A stretch of DNA of 64,000 nucleotides from contig BROG01000961.1 in NCBI GenBank assembly GCA_030159075.1, forward strand, positions 62,001 to 126,000. Reading direction: 5' to 3'. The stretch is from Atrina japonica (taxonomy: Eukaryota; Mollusca; Bivalvia; Pterioida; Pinnidae). The notes below the pieces were generated by a model that did not search any database, was not told where the DNA came from, and worked only from the letters and a program-made list of their open reading frames with translations. Both the position numbers and the translations under genes were made by a program. Within the stretch, counting starts at the first letter, position 1. The number at the start of each line of letters is the position of its first letter. Below, in pieces: positions 1-15,000 of this stretch.

Positions 1-36
1 GCTTTAGTTATACCAGCTCTAAGTAGGTCATCAACA
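1..36 (-). CDS. KCNT1: KCNT exon: RCK2, cut by window edge
   Basis: After TCTGAAG the sequence reads (N)[12 protein letters not shown] in phase with the previous exon, matching VDNLDSLLQCGIIYAD. Only its first 36 bases are in the window. Confidence 0.5.
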
Positions 37-3000
37 CTTCAGATAAAAAATATATGTAATTATTTGCAATCAAAATGTATTTGAGAGACACTATGTATCT
101 TAAGGGCTAAGTCATTTATAAGAACTTTAAAGTCCCATAACTTGGCAAAAATGCCTAAAATTAGCCAAAATCAATCTCATTTTAGACCTAATTGATGGTA
201 AGTAAGATACCAAGTTTGGTTAAAATTTGAGGAAAGATATCCAAGATGGAAACCCAAAAGTTGCAAAGAGAAACCCAGATAGACCAAACAGAAAGTATGC
301 TGATGATCTTATGTCTAATGATCTTATGTCTAATGGTCTTATGTCTAATGATCTTATGTCTAATGGTCTTATGTCTAATGATCTTATGTCTAATGGTCTT
401 ATATCTAATGATCTTATGTCTAATGGGCACAAAAATAACCGAAAAAGAGCTTTCCCTACCTCCTAAATTCTGGGTCCAGGGGCCAAAATATTGGGAAAAT
501 ATACAACATTTTAACAGAAACAGAAAAGTTTAATTTGACACATTTGTTTGAAAATACTTTATTCTTTATTTTGGAATTCCAAAATGGGATATTTTATGTA
601 TTTTCCCCCAAAATAAGTAATTTTCAAGATTTTTGCATTGGGATGGGTCCTGTAACCGGACCCCAAAATGGCCTAGTAAAATTCCAGTGAAATAATTCAA
701 AATTATAAATCAAACATTTACATGCATTATCTTAAGATTTATTGCACATTTCAATAATTTTTTGTCAATATGAGATATGAATTCTTTTAGATTGTATCTC
801 ATCTGCGAAATTTCAAGTACAGTGAAATCTCGTTATCTCAAAATTCACAGGACTGCTCTTATTACTCGGAGATATCAGAAATTCCAGATAAAAAATTTTA
901 AACTTTGACATACCGCATTTGACCCATTAAGTGCCCAGGGATTTACAAAAATCAGGAAAAAAGGATGGGCACCTAAATAATGGGACCAATTAATAGTCAA
1001 ATTGACGTAAAACAGTTAATTTTTTACAAGGCACAGTGGTAAAGTTGTTGTCAAACAAATGTGGTCTCTAAAGACGGGTGGTTTCCCAAAAGAGACTTTA
1101 TTCACAGGATTAGTTAGCCGAGTGGTTTTTTGAATGTGGTCTCACAATACAGGTGATCTCTCAAGACAGGTGGCCTCATGAGACAATATCTCACAAGACA
1201 GGTGGCCTCATGAGACAATATCTCACAAGACAGGTGGCCTCATGAGACAATATCTCACAAGACAGGTGGCCTCTTGAGACAATATCCCAAAAGACAGGTG
1301 GCCTCATGAGACAATATCTCACAAGACAGGTGGTCTCACGAGACAATATCTCACAAGACAGGTGGCCTTATAAGACAGGGTCTCACAAGACAGGTGGCCT
1401 CATGAGACAGGGTCTCACAAGACAGGTGGCCTCATGAGACAATATCTCACAAGACAGGTGGCCTCATGAGACAATATCTCACAAGACAGGTGGTCTCATG
1501 AGACAATATCTCACAAGACAGGTGGTCTCATGAGACAATATCTCACAAGACAGGTGGTCTCATGAGACAATATCTCACAAGACAGGTAGTCTCATGAGAC
1601 AATATCTCACAAGACAGGTGGTCTCATGAGACAATATCTCATAAGACAGGTAGTCTCATGAGACAATATCTCACAAGACAGGTAGTCTCATGAGACAATA
1701 TCTCACAAGACAGGTAGTCTCATGAGACAATATCTCACAAGAGAGATGGTATCTCAAGACAGGGTCATCTCACAAAACAGGTGGTCTCACAATACAGGTA
1801 TTCTCTCAAGACAGGGTCATCTCACAAGACAGGGTCATCTCACAAGACAGGGTCATCTCACAAGACAGGTGGTCTCGCAAGACAGGTGGTCTCTAAAGAC
1901 AATTTTCACTGTATATGTATTTGTATTTTTAAATGAAAACGGAGAAATAGATAACTTTTTTGTGGCCTTTCTTTTACTTTTATAAAGGTTTTTCTTTACA
2001 TTTTCATTTTTTATATGATAATACTTACTTCTTGAGTCCTCCAGTCATCCAGTACACCAACGGAAAATGTGCAATTGTATCCAGAAATATTGGATGTGGT
2101 CTGAAATATTAGCAAACATTTTTCAATGTCCATAACAGCATTCAAATTCCTATACAGTGCAGTAAAACTTGCTTAATTTAAACAAAGCTCATTTCAATTT
2201 AATTAATGAAATAGGATTGGGTATAAGTTTCAATAATATCAATTTGGAGCCCTCTCCTTGCAATTCACAATACACTGTAGAAAGTAAACCTATCCAGATA
2301 CGACATACGACTGTACACTGTAGAAAGTAAACCTATCCAGATACGACATACGACTGTACACTGTAGAAAGTAAAGCTATCCAGATACGACATACGACTGT
2401 ACACTGTAGAAAGTAAACCTATCCAGATACGACATAAGACTGTACACTGTAGAAAGTAAACCTATCCAGATACGACATACGACTGTACACTGTAGAAAGT
2501 AAACCTATCCAGATACGACATACGACTGTACACTGTAGAAAGTAAAGCTTTCCAGATACGACATACGACTGTACACTGTAGAAAGTAAACCTATCCAGAT
2601 ACGACACACAACTGTACACTGTAGAAAGTAAACCTATCCAGATACGACACACGACTGTACACTGTAGAAAGTAAACCTATCCAGATATGACACACGATTG
2701 TACACTGTAGAAAGTAAACCTATCCAGATACGACATACGACTGTACACTGTAGAAAGTAAACCTATCCAGATACGACATACGATTGTACACTGTAGAAAG
2801 TAAACCTATCCAGATACGACATACGACTGTACACTGTAGAAAGTAAACCTATCCAGATACGACTGTACACTGTAGAAAGTAAAGCTATCCAGATAATACA
2901 TACGACTGTACACTGTAGAAAGTAAACCTATCCAGATACGACATACGACTGTACACTGTAGAAAGTAAAGCTTTCCAGATACGACATACGACTGTACACT

Positions 3001-6000
3001 GTAGAAAGTAAACCTATCCAGATACGACATACGACTGTACACTGTAGAAAGTAAACCTATCCAGATACGACATACGACTGTACACTGTAGAAAGTAAAGC
3101 TTTCCAGATACGACATAAGACTGTACACTGTAGAAAGTAAACCTATCCAGATACGACATACGACTGTACACTGTAGAAAGTAAACCTATCCAGATATGAC
3201 ATACGACTGTACACTGTAGAAAGTAAACCTATCCAGATACGACATACGACTGTACACTGTAGAAAGTAAAGCTTTCCAGATACGACATACGACTGTACAC
3301 TGTAGAAGTAAAGCTTTCCAGATACGACATACGACGTTACACTGTAGAAAGTAAACCTATCCAGATACGACATATGACTGTACACTGTAGAAAGTAAACC
3401 TATCCAGATACGACATACGACTGTACACTGTAGAAAGTAAACCTATCCAGATACGACATATGACGTAACACTGTAGAAAGTAAAGCTATCCAGATACGAC
3501 ATACGACTGTACACTGTAGAAAGTAAACCTATCCAGATAGGACATATGACTTAACACTGTAGAAAGTAAACCTATCCAGATACGACATACGATTGTACAC
3601 TGTAGAAAGTAAACCTATCCAGATACGACATACGACTGTACACTGTAGAAAGTAAACCTATCCAGATACGACATTAACTTGACCACTTTAATCTCCTGAA
3701 CAGTTGTTTTAAGTTAACTCATCACATGCATCAACCCCCTGAAAAACAATGGCCTCTACTGTAAATCAATGATTCAGATCAGTCCAAATGTGTCTCTAGG
3801 AGTAAACGGGTTAAAGAAATTTGCATCTACTTTATCTTAACATACAGGAATAAAAGATTTTAAAGTTCATCCCATCCCAACATATTGTGCACCCCCCCAA
3901 CCCCAATTTACCCTGTCTTCCTCAATCAATCCTCTTTATCACTGCATTGTAAACAGACTAAGTTATAAACGGTTCCTTTTTTTTTTTGGGCAAAAATACA
4001 AGGCAAATCCAGAACCTCCAGCAGAGCATATGCCAAGAATCATCAGACATATATATGCCAGGGTTTTCCCTTGTGGACAAATCCTGTGTGATTGTCACAA
4101 TTAAATAGCAAATAAACCCTAAATAATAATCAGTTGAGTCATAATGGTCGCAAGATAAACTCCTCTTTTTATCAGAATATATCAATAAATAGAAGTATGA
4201 AATATTGCTACCCACTGAGTCTTAATTCTGCCTCAACATGTTAATATATGAATGATTACAAGTAATGACACATATACAAAACAATCATATTTACTCTCAA
4301 AAATCAGTGACCCCCAAAATTTCCATCTGACCCTCAATTTCAAGTAAAAAAGAGTCCAATGGACCCCTTAATAAATGTTTTTAGAGAAAATCCTTGTATG
4401 CTGTGCATAATGTATAAACAGCAATCCCTCAACAAATCTTCTAACCAGATGCCATCACTGGGGAGACAGTATCTCCTCAAGCTATTTTTCCTTAGTATAA
4501 TTTTCACCATTTTCGCCCTTGGACAAAAAGTCCAATTTAAAATGGAAGCAACATTTTCAAGCTAAATAGTTGAAGCAAAAAACAAAGGTGGTCTTTATAC
4601 ACAGGTGATCGTTAAAGCAGGTTTTACTGTAGTTGAAGCATTGATATACATGCCATCCATGAGACTACAGTGATTTAGGGCCAATTCAACATGGGTGAAT
4701 ATTGTTTTCTGTTGTAAAAGGGCAAAGATAACCAAGTGCTCATTTTAGAAAAAGTCCTAAATCCTAAGTCTTAGTCCTAATTGTCATGGGACCAACCAAT
4801 CAGCTACTGTGTTGTCATGGTAGTTAGGACTAAAAGTTAGGATTTAGGAGTTAAGACCTTTAGTAAAACAGGCCCCAGGATTGAAAATTCGCAGGTATAC
4901 AGTAATTGTGAGCTAAATTGTGTTGAAAATTCTAGGATTGTTATTAGTTATCTGTACTGTTCATTTGTATGATATTATTCTAATGAAAGAAAAACTTACT
5001 CTTCTTCCAGCAGTAAAATGATTGGACTAAGAGATTTCTTGCTGATGAACTCTGACCTCAGCGGCACAATGAAATTACAAATGCCAAGGTTGAACTGTTC
5101 AGCAGCTAAAATGATCAGTCTGTGGTCCCATCTCTCATCATTAGCATTCTTGTAAGTCACATGACAACAGTTCTGTAAGAATATAAAAAAAAATACTGAG
5201 ACAACATCCGTGACGACTATTTTTTCCATCCAAATCACAACTGTAGCTTTTCATAGGAGGCAAGATCCCTTGCAGTTGTCTACTGGTAAATGTTCCTATG
5301 TCACTGATAAAGAGCAGCATATCAACTTATTAGTTAAAATGTGATGAACATTAGAAACTCAAGTTATCTGACAAACAGAAATGTATCAATGAGACAAACT
5401 GACAATCTAATTAAAAACCCATCTCTAATCGCTCCCATTTTCTGATAAATTTTGTATAGGATATAACGCAATATGGGACACATCTAGATAGCCTGGTAGA
5501 TGTGTCATTTTCAACCAATGAAAATACTGAGACATCAGTGACGAGTATTTTATCCCTCAAAATCACAACTGTAGCTTTTCATAGAAAACAGTTTGCACTT
5601 GTCTAGTTGTAAAGTGGTTGACTTGTAAATGTTCCTATTTTAAGTGCTTGGTAACCCAACTCATCACGTACTGATAGTTACCAAAAACATAAGAAAAGAA
5701 AATTTTGAGCCAAATTGTTTAAGTGAAATGATCAAGTCAATTTGAATTGACATTTTTCTGTAAACTGCTGGGAAAAAAACTATTTTCTTTTTACGGAAAT
5801 GACGAAATTTGCTATTTTGATGCTTTCAAAGTCCCATAATTCTAGCAAATATTGATTATTATCGAAATCATCTAAGATCTTTATGGATATAACATGTATA
5901 AAACAACACAGAGAGTTTTGTGCAAATCAGCTGAAAAAAAACTCAGGTTATCTAACGGAACTCCTAAATGTGGCCGACAACTCTGATGCAATACAGTGGA

Positions 6001-9000
6001 TAAAGTTGTCCCTAAGTGTCAATCAGTTTCTAGGATGACACAAAATGTATAAACTTTATTTATTTTACTAGGATCAAGTTTACAGAACATATATAAATGT
6101 CTCTCATTGGCTTGGATGTTGGCATGAGGAGGAGCTTGCTGTGGGAGGAAGCCAGAGTACCTGAAGAAATCCCCATATGTGTCCGAGCTGGGGACCATCA
6201 TGCCACCCTACTTACTCCCATCCAATCCAAGTTTCGAACCTGGGTTGTATTGGTGATAAACAAGTGCACTAACTGCTTCAATTACCTCATTTACCCCTAA
6301 AGACACATTTGGACTTGTCTAAGTTATTGATTTATAGAAGAGTTCATTGTTTCTCAGGGTTTGATGAGTTATATGAATTATGACAGGCATTTTTTTTTCT
6401 GTTTGGATTCTTCAAGTTACATCTGTTGACATTTCTCATAAGATTTCTTGATACACACTTTCTGTATCATAACCTCAGTGATATTAAGAAAAAATATCTG
6501 ATACGTACCTCTCCCCACTTCAAACAACAATCATGTCTCCGATTTTTAACCAGATGACATTTGGTCTTTTTATTCCCTTTCAAGAATGTTGGAGGTGGGC
6601 CTGTCACAAAACTGAAAACATAAAAATATTATGTATCTATGAAAAATATTGAAAATGTTTAAGTGCTTTTAGAGTTTTGTTATATAGACTGTATAAAAAC
6701 CATATGGGAAGATGTCAAATTAATGGGTTTTATTATTTAACCTAAAGACCTCCTCAATTAGGAGACCTTACAATGAAGACCAAAAATATTCAGTCCCTTT
6801 AAAAATTCAATAAGTATGCTTGAAAATAAAATATAGTAAGAATAACTATTAAATAACAACAGACCTAACTTGAAAGACCATGTCACTATTCTGACAACAT
6901 TGAGCCTGTCAGTTGTGTGGTCTCATTAACGAGGTTCTAGGGGGGGATTTTGCATTACTGTCTAGTCAGCTGGACTAGTTGGAAACAAATTTTAATACCG
7001 TAGTCCCATGGTAAATTTACTAGTCCCAAAGTGCTATGACAAATTACCAATTTGGTACATATTTACTAAATCAGTAACAGAATTACCTAAGTTATCTATT
7101 ATTGTTTTTAAATACTATATTGAGTCAAAGCATCAATGATTTTTTTTAGTTTGAACCGAGAAAAAAACTCTTAAAGGGCTGATTAGGTAATTCTGGTGTT
7201 CAATAATGTCAGTGAACATACAACGTACATTATACACTTTCATTAGTCATGGCTTATGTTTATACCGCAATGTATAAACAGATTTTCTACTAGTCAACTG
7301 GACTAGCTGAAGCACAAACTTGACTAGTACGCTTCAAAAGTTACTAGTCACAGACTGGCGGACTACTGCTAATTTCGAACCCCGTTAAACTACTGTATTG
7401 TCTCGAGGCTAAGTTATTATGGTCAACCCATCAAGTTATAACCAAAAACATAGAATCAAATGGAAATAAGATCATAACTCTACAGATGACAATCTGTGAT
7501 TGAGAACCTATAACCCATTCACCCCTTAAAACACATTTGGATTGGTCTAAGTCATTAATTTACAAAAGGGTCCATTGTTTTTCAGGGGTTGAAGAGTTAA
7601 GAAAATTACGAAGTTTTAATACAGATTAAACCAAAGGTGTTCCACTGGCTAGATGAAAACTCTAGTACTAAAATCTTCTATGTTAAACTTACTGAAATGT
7701 TCTGGTTCATCATTGTTTTTCTGCTTACCTAAATCGTTAGATTTCTGCTGACATATCTTCAGTGATGCATTAAACAGAAATACATGATCTCATGAATACT
7801 GTATACCTGCAAATTTTCGCTCATGTTTTATTTTCACCCTTAGATGAGAGGGCAAATTTAAAATGAAAGCGAAGTTTTCAAGCTAAATAATTGAAGCACG
7901 GCCATACATGCCATCCACAAAACTCTGGTGATATTTGGTGAATTTTTAGATTGGGTGAATATGTTTTCTATCATCAAAGGGTGAAAATAACCAGAAGCAA
8001 TAATTTCCAGGTATAGTATATTACGGCTCTTCATATCAACTTATAATAATGTAATGTGTGTTGAGAAATACTATGCCCAGATAGTTAGCTATTTATAAAG
8101 ATGTAAAGTCCTGTAAATCTGGTAATTACTGCTGCATTTTGGTCATAATTGAACATGGAAATCACTGATATAGACCAGCATATCAACTTAAGTTAAAATG
8201 TGAGGAAAGGAACATGAGAAACTCAGTCATCTGACAAACAGAAATGTATCAATTAGTCAAATTGACAATCTAATTGAATGCCAATCCCTAATTGCTTCCA
8301 TTTTCTAATATATTTTGTATAGAATCTAATGCAATAAGGGGTTACATGTGGATAGCCTGGAAGGTGTGTCATTTTCGACCAATGAAAATGCAACTTATGT
8401 GATCTTGTAAGTTTTTCAAATGGCAAACAAATGCAAACATTTTAAACATTATAAGCAACACTGAACACACAGAATCTGAAGGTTGAGAATTCTTTTCATA
8501 ACCTTGGATGGGATTGAATAACCAAAGATTTTCTGAAAGAATTCTGCTGACTGACAGTTTCTTTATCATGAACTAAATTACATCTCTTGGCCATTTGATG
8601 AACTTTCAAAATTTTGTGACTCAGATTTTCATTGGTCGAACATTACATACCTACGAGAGGTCATCCACATGTGACCCCATAGCAGACCCTGTACAAAACA
8701 TATCAGAAAATGCGAGTGGTGAGGGACTGATTTTTAATTAGATTGACAAACTGATGGACCAAAGGCAATATATCTCCCAATCATTGACATTGGCTGTATA
8801 AAGATAAATGTAATCTAAAGTAAATACTAAATAATTGAAATTAAGATAAATCACTCTTTGTCAAAACATTGCTGCAAGCAGTAAATGTAGGTCAAATGTA
8901 TTAATTAAGGTCAATTAAGGTCAAATGTACAGATTTTTCATTGTAATCAAGTCAACAAATAAGTGTTAAATTTACTTTTAAAACAAGCAAAGTCACAGAT

Positions 9001-12000
9001 GTTAAAATTTTAATTGCTTATGACAATTCAAAATACTCAAAAATAGCTTTTAATCAAACTGAGAAGTTATGTAACTATCTTAGTTAACAAATGAGCATAT
9101 AGCAAACACCAAAACATACTCAACTAATAAAAAACTGGAAATGATGGTAAATATTTGAAAATCAATGTAAATGTAAAAAATGAGAATATATATAAACAGC
9201 AGAAAATTCAGAGCTGAAGTGAAATTACAGCCAAATTAAAGAAAAACAATATATAACTCACTCATCCCTTAAAGATAATGGAATTCACCAAAATTCTAAG
9301 ATACGAATGTCCCTAAACCTTGAAATAACTTCTTGAGAGTATTTGATATAAGAGTGGAAATGAACAAATTTGCAATTTTCCAAGTTATAAAGGGACACAG
9401 CTCCTCTGGTATATGACCCACTGTCGTAATTTAAACTCTATCTGTGTCTTGTGGTTCTTAGCATTTTGTCGAAGTTTCATAAAATTTGGATGAGGCAAAC
9501 TAAAGTTAAACAGAAGGATAACAAGGGCAACACTTAATGGCCCTTTCGCCTTGGGGCGGGGCATAAAAATGAAGGACAAAGTCAACTGAAGGCATTATGG
9601 TCTATCACCATTTGAAGTTACAATGTGATGCTCTATACAGCTCGCAACACACAACATAGCTAAATGGTTGATGAAGACAGATAGATGGACTGACATTGTT
9701 AATTCATACACCAGCATTTACAATCTGGCCAAAAATAAAATTATAATATTTGACTAATACAACTAAGAAATCACAAAAGACCCTAAACCAGTGGATAAAA
9801 CAGAGATATAAAACACTACATCACTAGCAATAATAACAAACAAAAAACTGAGTTGTAATTAATGAGTGCAGATTGAAATAGGATAAACAGGTGCTCTGGA
9901 TGTACTAACTAACAAGAATGTGTAAAACAGTGCTTTAGTGTTAAAACCAAAATGAAAGTCTTGTATATATATAAGGATGTCCAAATATACTTTTTACTTG
10001 CTCATGTTCAGTCACAGAGCAAGCCTTCCTCTCATAAAGGGTAATAATTTCCAGAATAAATTAGTTTTAAGTGTAATACCTGGTTGGAACATTATGATAC
10101 TCAATGGGTGGATATAAATGTATAACATAATACAACAAAGGATTTCTCCAATTGTTCACAAATTTTCCCTTAATTTGAAGGGGAATTATTTCCTTGTCAA
10201 CCCCATGGGTACTGACAAGCTACAGGAGCTATGATGTCACAATACAATTTATATGATGTAGTGTGCCTGTGGCATCCAGAATGCAGTGCACAATGTCAGA
10301 TTTCATTTGCGTAGTTCTACATATACATGTAGGCCTATTTAAAACATGGGAGAAAAATAATCAACCCCTACCTTAAGGATATGACAAAAGAATCTCAATA
10401 CTGTGGATAAGATTTTTGAATGACAAACCCTCGGCAAGCCTCAGGTTTGTCATTCAAGAGTCTTACCCTTGGATTGAGATTTCTTTGTCATACCCTCAAG
10501 GCAGGGGTTGATTCTATTAATCTGTTGAGACACTGGAGGTACTGGGAACAAATAACTTCTAAATAACAGTGGAGACAAATTACATAAATAACAGTGGAGA
10601 CAAATAACTTATAAATAGCAGTGAAGACAAATAACTTATAAATAACCAGGAGACAAATAACTTATAAATAACCAGTGGAGAAAAATAACTGATAAATAAC
10701 AGTGGAAACAAAAAACTTATAAATAACCAGTGGAGACAAATAACTTATAAATAACCAGTGGAGAAAAATAACTTATAAATAACAATGGAGACAAATAACT
10801 TATAAATAATGTGGAGACAAATAACTTATAAATAAAATAAAAGAAGAGATAAACAACTTATAAATAATGGAGACAAATAACTTATAAATAACCAGTGGAG
10901 ACAAATAACTTATAAATAACCAGTGGGGACAAATAACTTATAAATAACAGTGGAGACAAATAACTTATAAATAACAGTGGAGACAAATAACTTATAAATA
11001 ACAGTGCAGACAAATAACTTATAAATAACCAGGAGACAGATAACTTATAAATAACAGTGGAGACAAATAACTTATAAATAACCAGGAGACAAATAACTTA
11101 TAAATAACAGTGCAGACAAATAACTTATAAATAACCATGGTGAGAGTGGAGACAAATAACTTAAAAATAACAATGGAGACAAATAACTTATAAATACAAA
11201 TAACTTATAAATAACAGTGGAGACAAATAACTTATAAATAACAGTGGAGACAAATAACTTATAAATAACCAGGAGACAAATAACTTATAAATAACAGTGC
11301 AGACAAATAACTTTAAAAACATAAATAACCAATGGAAAAAAGAACTGCATGTAGTAACTACAGAAAACCAGTGACAATAAATAAGAAGAGAACAAACAAT
11401 ACCGTAAAAGTTACAGGCATGCCATAAATGTTAAACTGGATAGATTAAGTCAAATTAACTTGTACAAAACTATCCAATTCAATTCAGGGGCCTTCATGGC
11501 TGACTTGTAAGAGCCTGGTGCTTTAAACCATGAAGTCTCTCAACTCCAGTCAGTGCAAGTTCAAGTCCCACGAGCCTAAGCTGATTTTGTGAGAAAGTTT
11601 GCCAGTTTATGTGCGGAAGGCTGGTGATCTCTTCTCGGGTACATTGTGACCGGGTTCTCTCCTCCACCATTAAAAACTTACCACCACCATATAACTGAAA
11701 ACATGTTGAGTGTGGGGTAAAACAACATTCAATATTCAAAATTCCTATCAAATTCAATCATTTAATTTTATACGCAAAACATATCATGCAAATTAATGTT
11801 AACATAAAACCAAACTGGAACAATATGTTACTGTATATAAATACTCACTCTGTTACTTCTTCACTAACTAATCCTGAACTAACACATAAAAGGATAAAAC
11901 TGTTAAATTTTCATGTCTGACTATACAGGGTATGAGATAAGTCCTATGTTAAAATACAAATACATAATCTTCCTCACAGCTATTACAAGTGTATGGTAAT

Positions 12001-15000
12001 TACATCCATTTTGTGTATCCAGCACAGATGACATTTGCCAACTCTATTTCAATTTTTTAGGAAAAGAATTCCTTCTATCTTTCAGGTATAAAACGGGTAC
12101 CACCTTTACCTTACAGGTCTAAAGAAACCTGCTACAACATAAAGCTGTAAAGATATACAAATACTGTAAACATGAATGCACTCGTGCACACACACACACA
12201 CATACAGATGGACAGACACACACACACACAATTAGACAGACAGACAGACACACACACAAACAGACAGACACAAACAGACAGACACTCTGTCTGTCTGTCT
12301 TTCTTACTCTCTCTCTCCCTCCCTCTCTCTCTGTATATATACATCAGAAATAATAATTATTATAAGTGTTATATACAAAAAAACAGACAGCATTCATAAG
12401 AATGTCTATAAGTGAGTGAGTGAAAATAATTTAAACAGAATCAGAGTTATAATACATTTCAGTGTTACTGACAACTACAAACATTTGATCCATTCCACAG
12501 TGTAAATATGATAAATGTGACTATATAAAATGGTACAGGTAAAACACAGGTGAGCTAAATATCATGGTCACTCAGAAAACAAACCTGGACCACAGAAAAT
12601 GTTATCATAACCATACAGGTTATATTGAGCATGTTGAGAAAAAGAAATGTCAATACATGAAAAATATGAGTGTAAAAATGATGAAAGAAACTTTAAGTAA
12701 TGAACTGCTATTGACCAAAACTCACCTAGATCGTCTATTTCTAACACCAGGCACCTCTAAAAACTGAGGTGTTGACCTTTAATTATGTCAAAATGTGTTA
12801 ATTTTAACATCAACACTATCAAAATGCTCTAGATAAATATAGAATCCAACTCAATGATAAAATGAAAAGAAAACAAACAAACAAGACCAAAACGTACCTG
12901 ATTTTGGCTTTCACTGGAGCTAAAATAATTCCTAATCAACAGTGTTTTGTCTGTTTTTGTCCCAGAGGAATATAATTGAAATAAATATCACTTCATAAAA
13001 CATATATATATACAGTAAAACTTGTCTATATAGGCCACTCAAGGGAACAGGGTAAAGTAGCTTTTATAGGCAGGTGCCCTTTATACACAGGTGGTCTTTA
13101 ATGCAAGTTTGACTATATCTGAGAAACGCTATGCCCCTATAAAGCATGTAGAGCTAAGTCATATATATAGATTTTAAAGTCCCATAAATCTGGCAAATAT
13201 TGCTAAATTATGGCCATAATTGACTCAGTCTAGCATCATACTAAATTTGGATAAAATTTAAGGAAAGAAACTTATTTAAGCAAATGTTGCAAACTGACCA
13301 AAAACAATAACATCAACTCCCCAAAAATGGGAGACATGTAAATCTGATGCTTAACTCATTTACCCCTAAAGATGCATTTGGACTCATCTGAGTCATTGAT
13401 TTACAGAGGGGTTCACTTTTTTCAGGGGTGAATGAGTTAATTACTTTGGTCATAATACATATATTCTGTGACATTTTATCATAAAATTTCAAAGTTTCAC
13501 ATTAATTCTTCAGCCCAGCATGTGTATACCATGTGTATACTGCTGGTCAACAAATCTAAGAAATGAACAATTCTCAAGAAAATTTGTTTCTTTTTTTTTT
13601 ACACTTTAACAGAAAATGTACAATGTTTACCTGGGGATAAACTGACAAAATCTTACCTGAGTTCCTACTATTTGCCCCCACCCCGATTTTTTTTTTCATA
13701 TAGACAAATGGACAAACAGGCAGGCCATGAATGAAGGGCATAAAAATACAATAAATATTATAAATCTACAACTACTTACTCCTCAAAATTCATATCTTTA
13801 TAATTAAACAGATTCTCTGCCTCTGATCGTTGACTCTCAATGGTTTCGTTAACACTCTGTTGCGTAATTTCAGGATTCCATTTCGAATTGATAACTTTGA
13901 GGTACTCCAAGCCTCGCTGACTGGTGATGGTATTGAACACGCTTTCCTCTCCGCCCTCCCAGGTTCCATCGTCAGGCTGGTCGTGATCCTCCAAAAAGTT
14001 CTGCAACTCTTTTGCTACTTTTTCTGTAAACACACAATGAGACTGACAAACAATGTAACCAGATCCCAGAATCACAGTATCAGTGTTACATTTCAGACAG
14101 AATTGGTATACAGTGTTAGAATATCCTGGATGCGTTCTACTCACGAAGACCAGAAAACAGCCATAACAGTTGTAAAGTCAATCATTCATCTAGCAAATAC
14201 AAGTATGTATACAATTATAACTATTGTATTTTACTAATAAACGCAACTATAACATAACATAGGGTGTGTGTCGGGTAGTTCATGGTTGGATTTTCAGATT
14301 GGACAGGGAAGTATACAAGATGGTATAACAGTCTCCAAGTCAGACATGTTTTCTACAGGTGCTCTGGTTTCTCTTATAGTAGTTGTTTAATTGGTGTTTA
14401 AAGTTCCACTCAAGTATCTTTCACTCATATGGAGATGTCACCAAATGCCGGTGAAGCGCTTCAAAGTTTGGCCTATTGAGCCATTGAGCAGTGAGGGTTC
14501 TTAAGAACCCACCAACACCTACTGTGACACGGGACCTCGATTTAAACTCAGTCGCCTCAGCCAAGGCTTGAACACGCGACCCTCCGGTTGTGAATCAAGT
14601 AGTCTACCACGGAGCGGCTACAGCTCTCTCTCCCACAGTAAGTACCACCTCACACCAACATCCGAGCCAATGTAAGAAATTTGTAGATCTTATTTGTTTA
14701 TTTTACTCATTTGTTAATCAATGCTAAATAAATATACCAATTTTGGTTGAAATATTTTCACAGAAACCACAGTGTGTTGCAAACAGACAAATAGAGGGAT
14801 CAAGAACAAAATACTCTCCAACCTTTGATCTACTGGGGATAAAAATATCACAAACCTACAACTGCTTACTCCTCCAACAAAGAGTTCACTTTACATCAAC
14901 ACAGAACAATTGAAGATTACAAAATTCACCTCAAACCAATGTATTTCACATCCTGTCCAAATAACTTGACCTCAATCAATTTTTTTTACTGCAGCATTGA

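Larger units (their letters stand above)
6612..10358. other. long KCNT intron, left part
   Basis: No exon was recognised in 3.7 kb. It holds a 90-bp element (7509-7600), a full 'TTTTCACCCTT' element (7798-8022) and diverged internal duplications: the block 8200-8400 resembles 5330-5530. Confidence 0.5.

Noticed and set aside
2267..3675. Possible CRISPR-like array of 43-bp units
   Set aside because: There are no distinct spacers: the entire unit is repeated head to tail, as in a minisatellite.
11854..11873. Use of the nearer AG as acceptor for the linker microexon
   Set aside because: Starting at the nearer AG gives a 25-nt exon that brings a stop codon into frame; the acceptor five bases earlier keeps the frame and the homology.
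13830..14237. 135-codon plus-strand open frame
   Set aside because: It is the antisense shadow of the linker exon, which is supported by splice phase on the minus strand.
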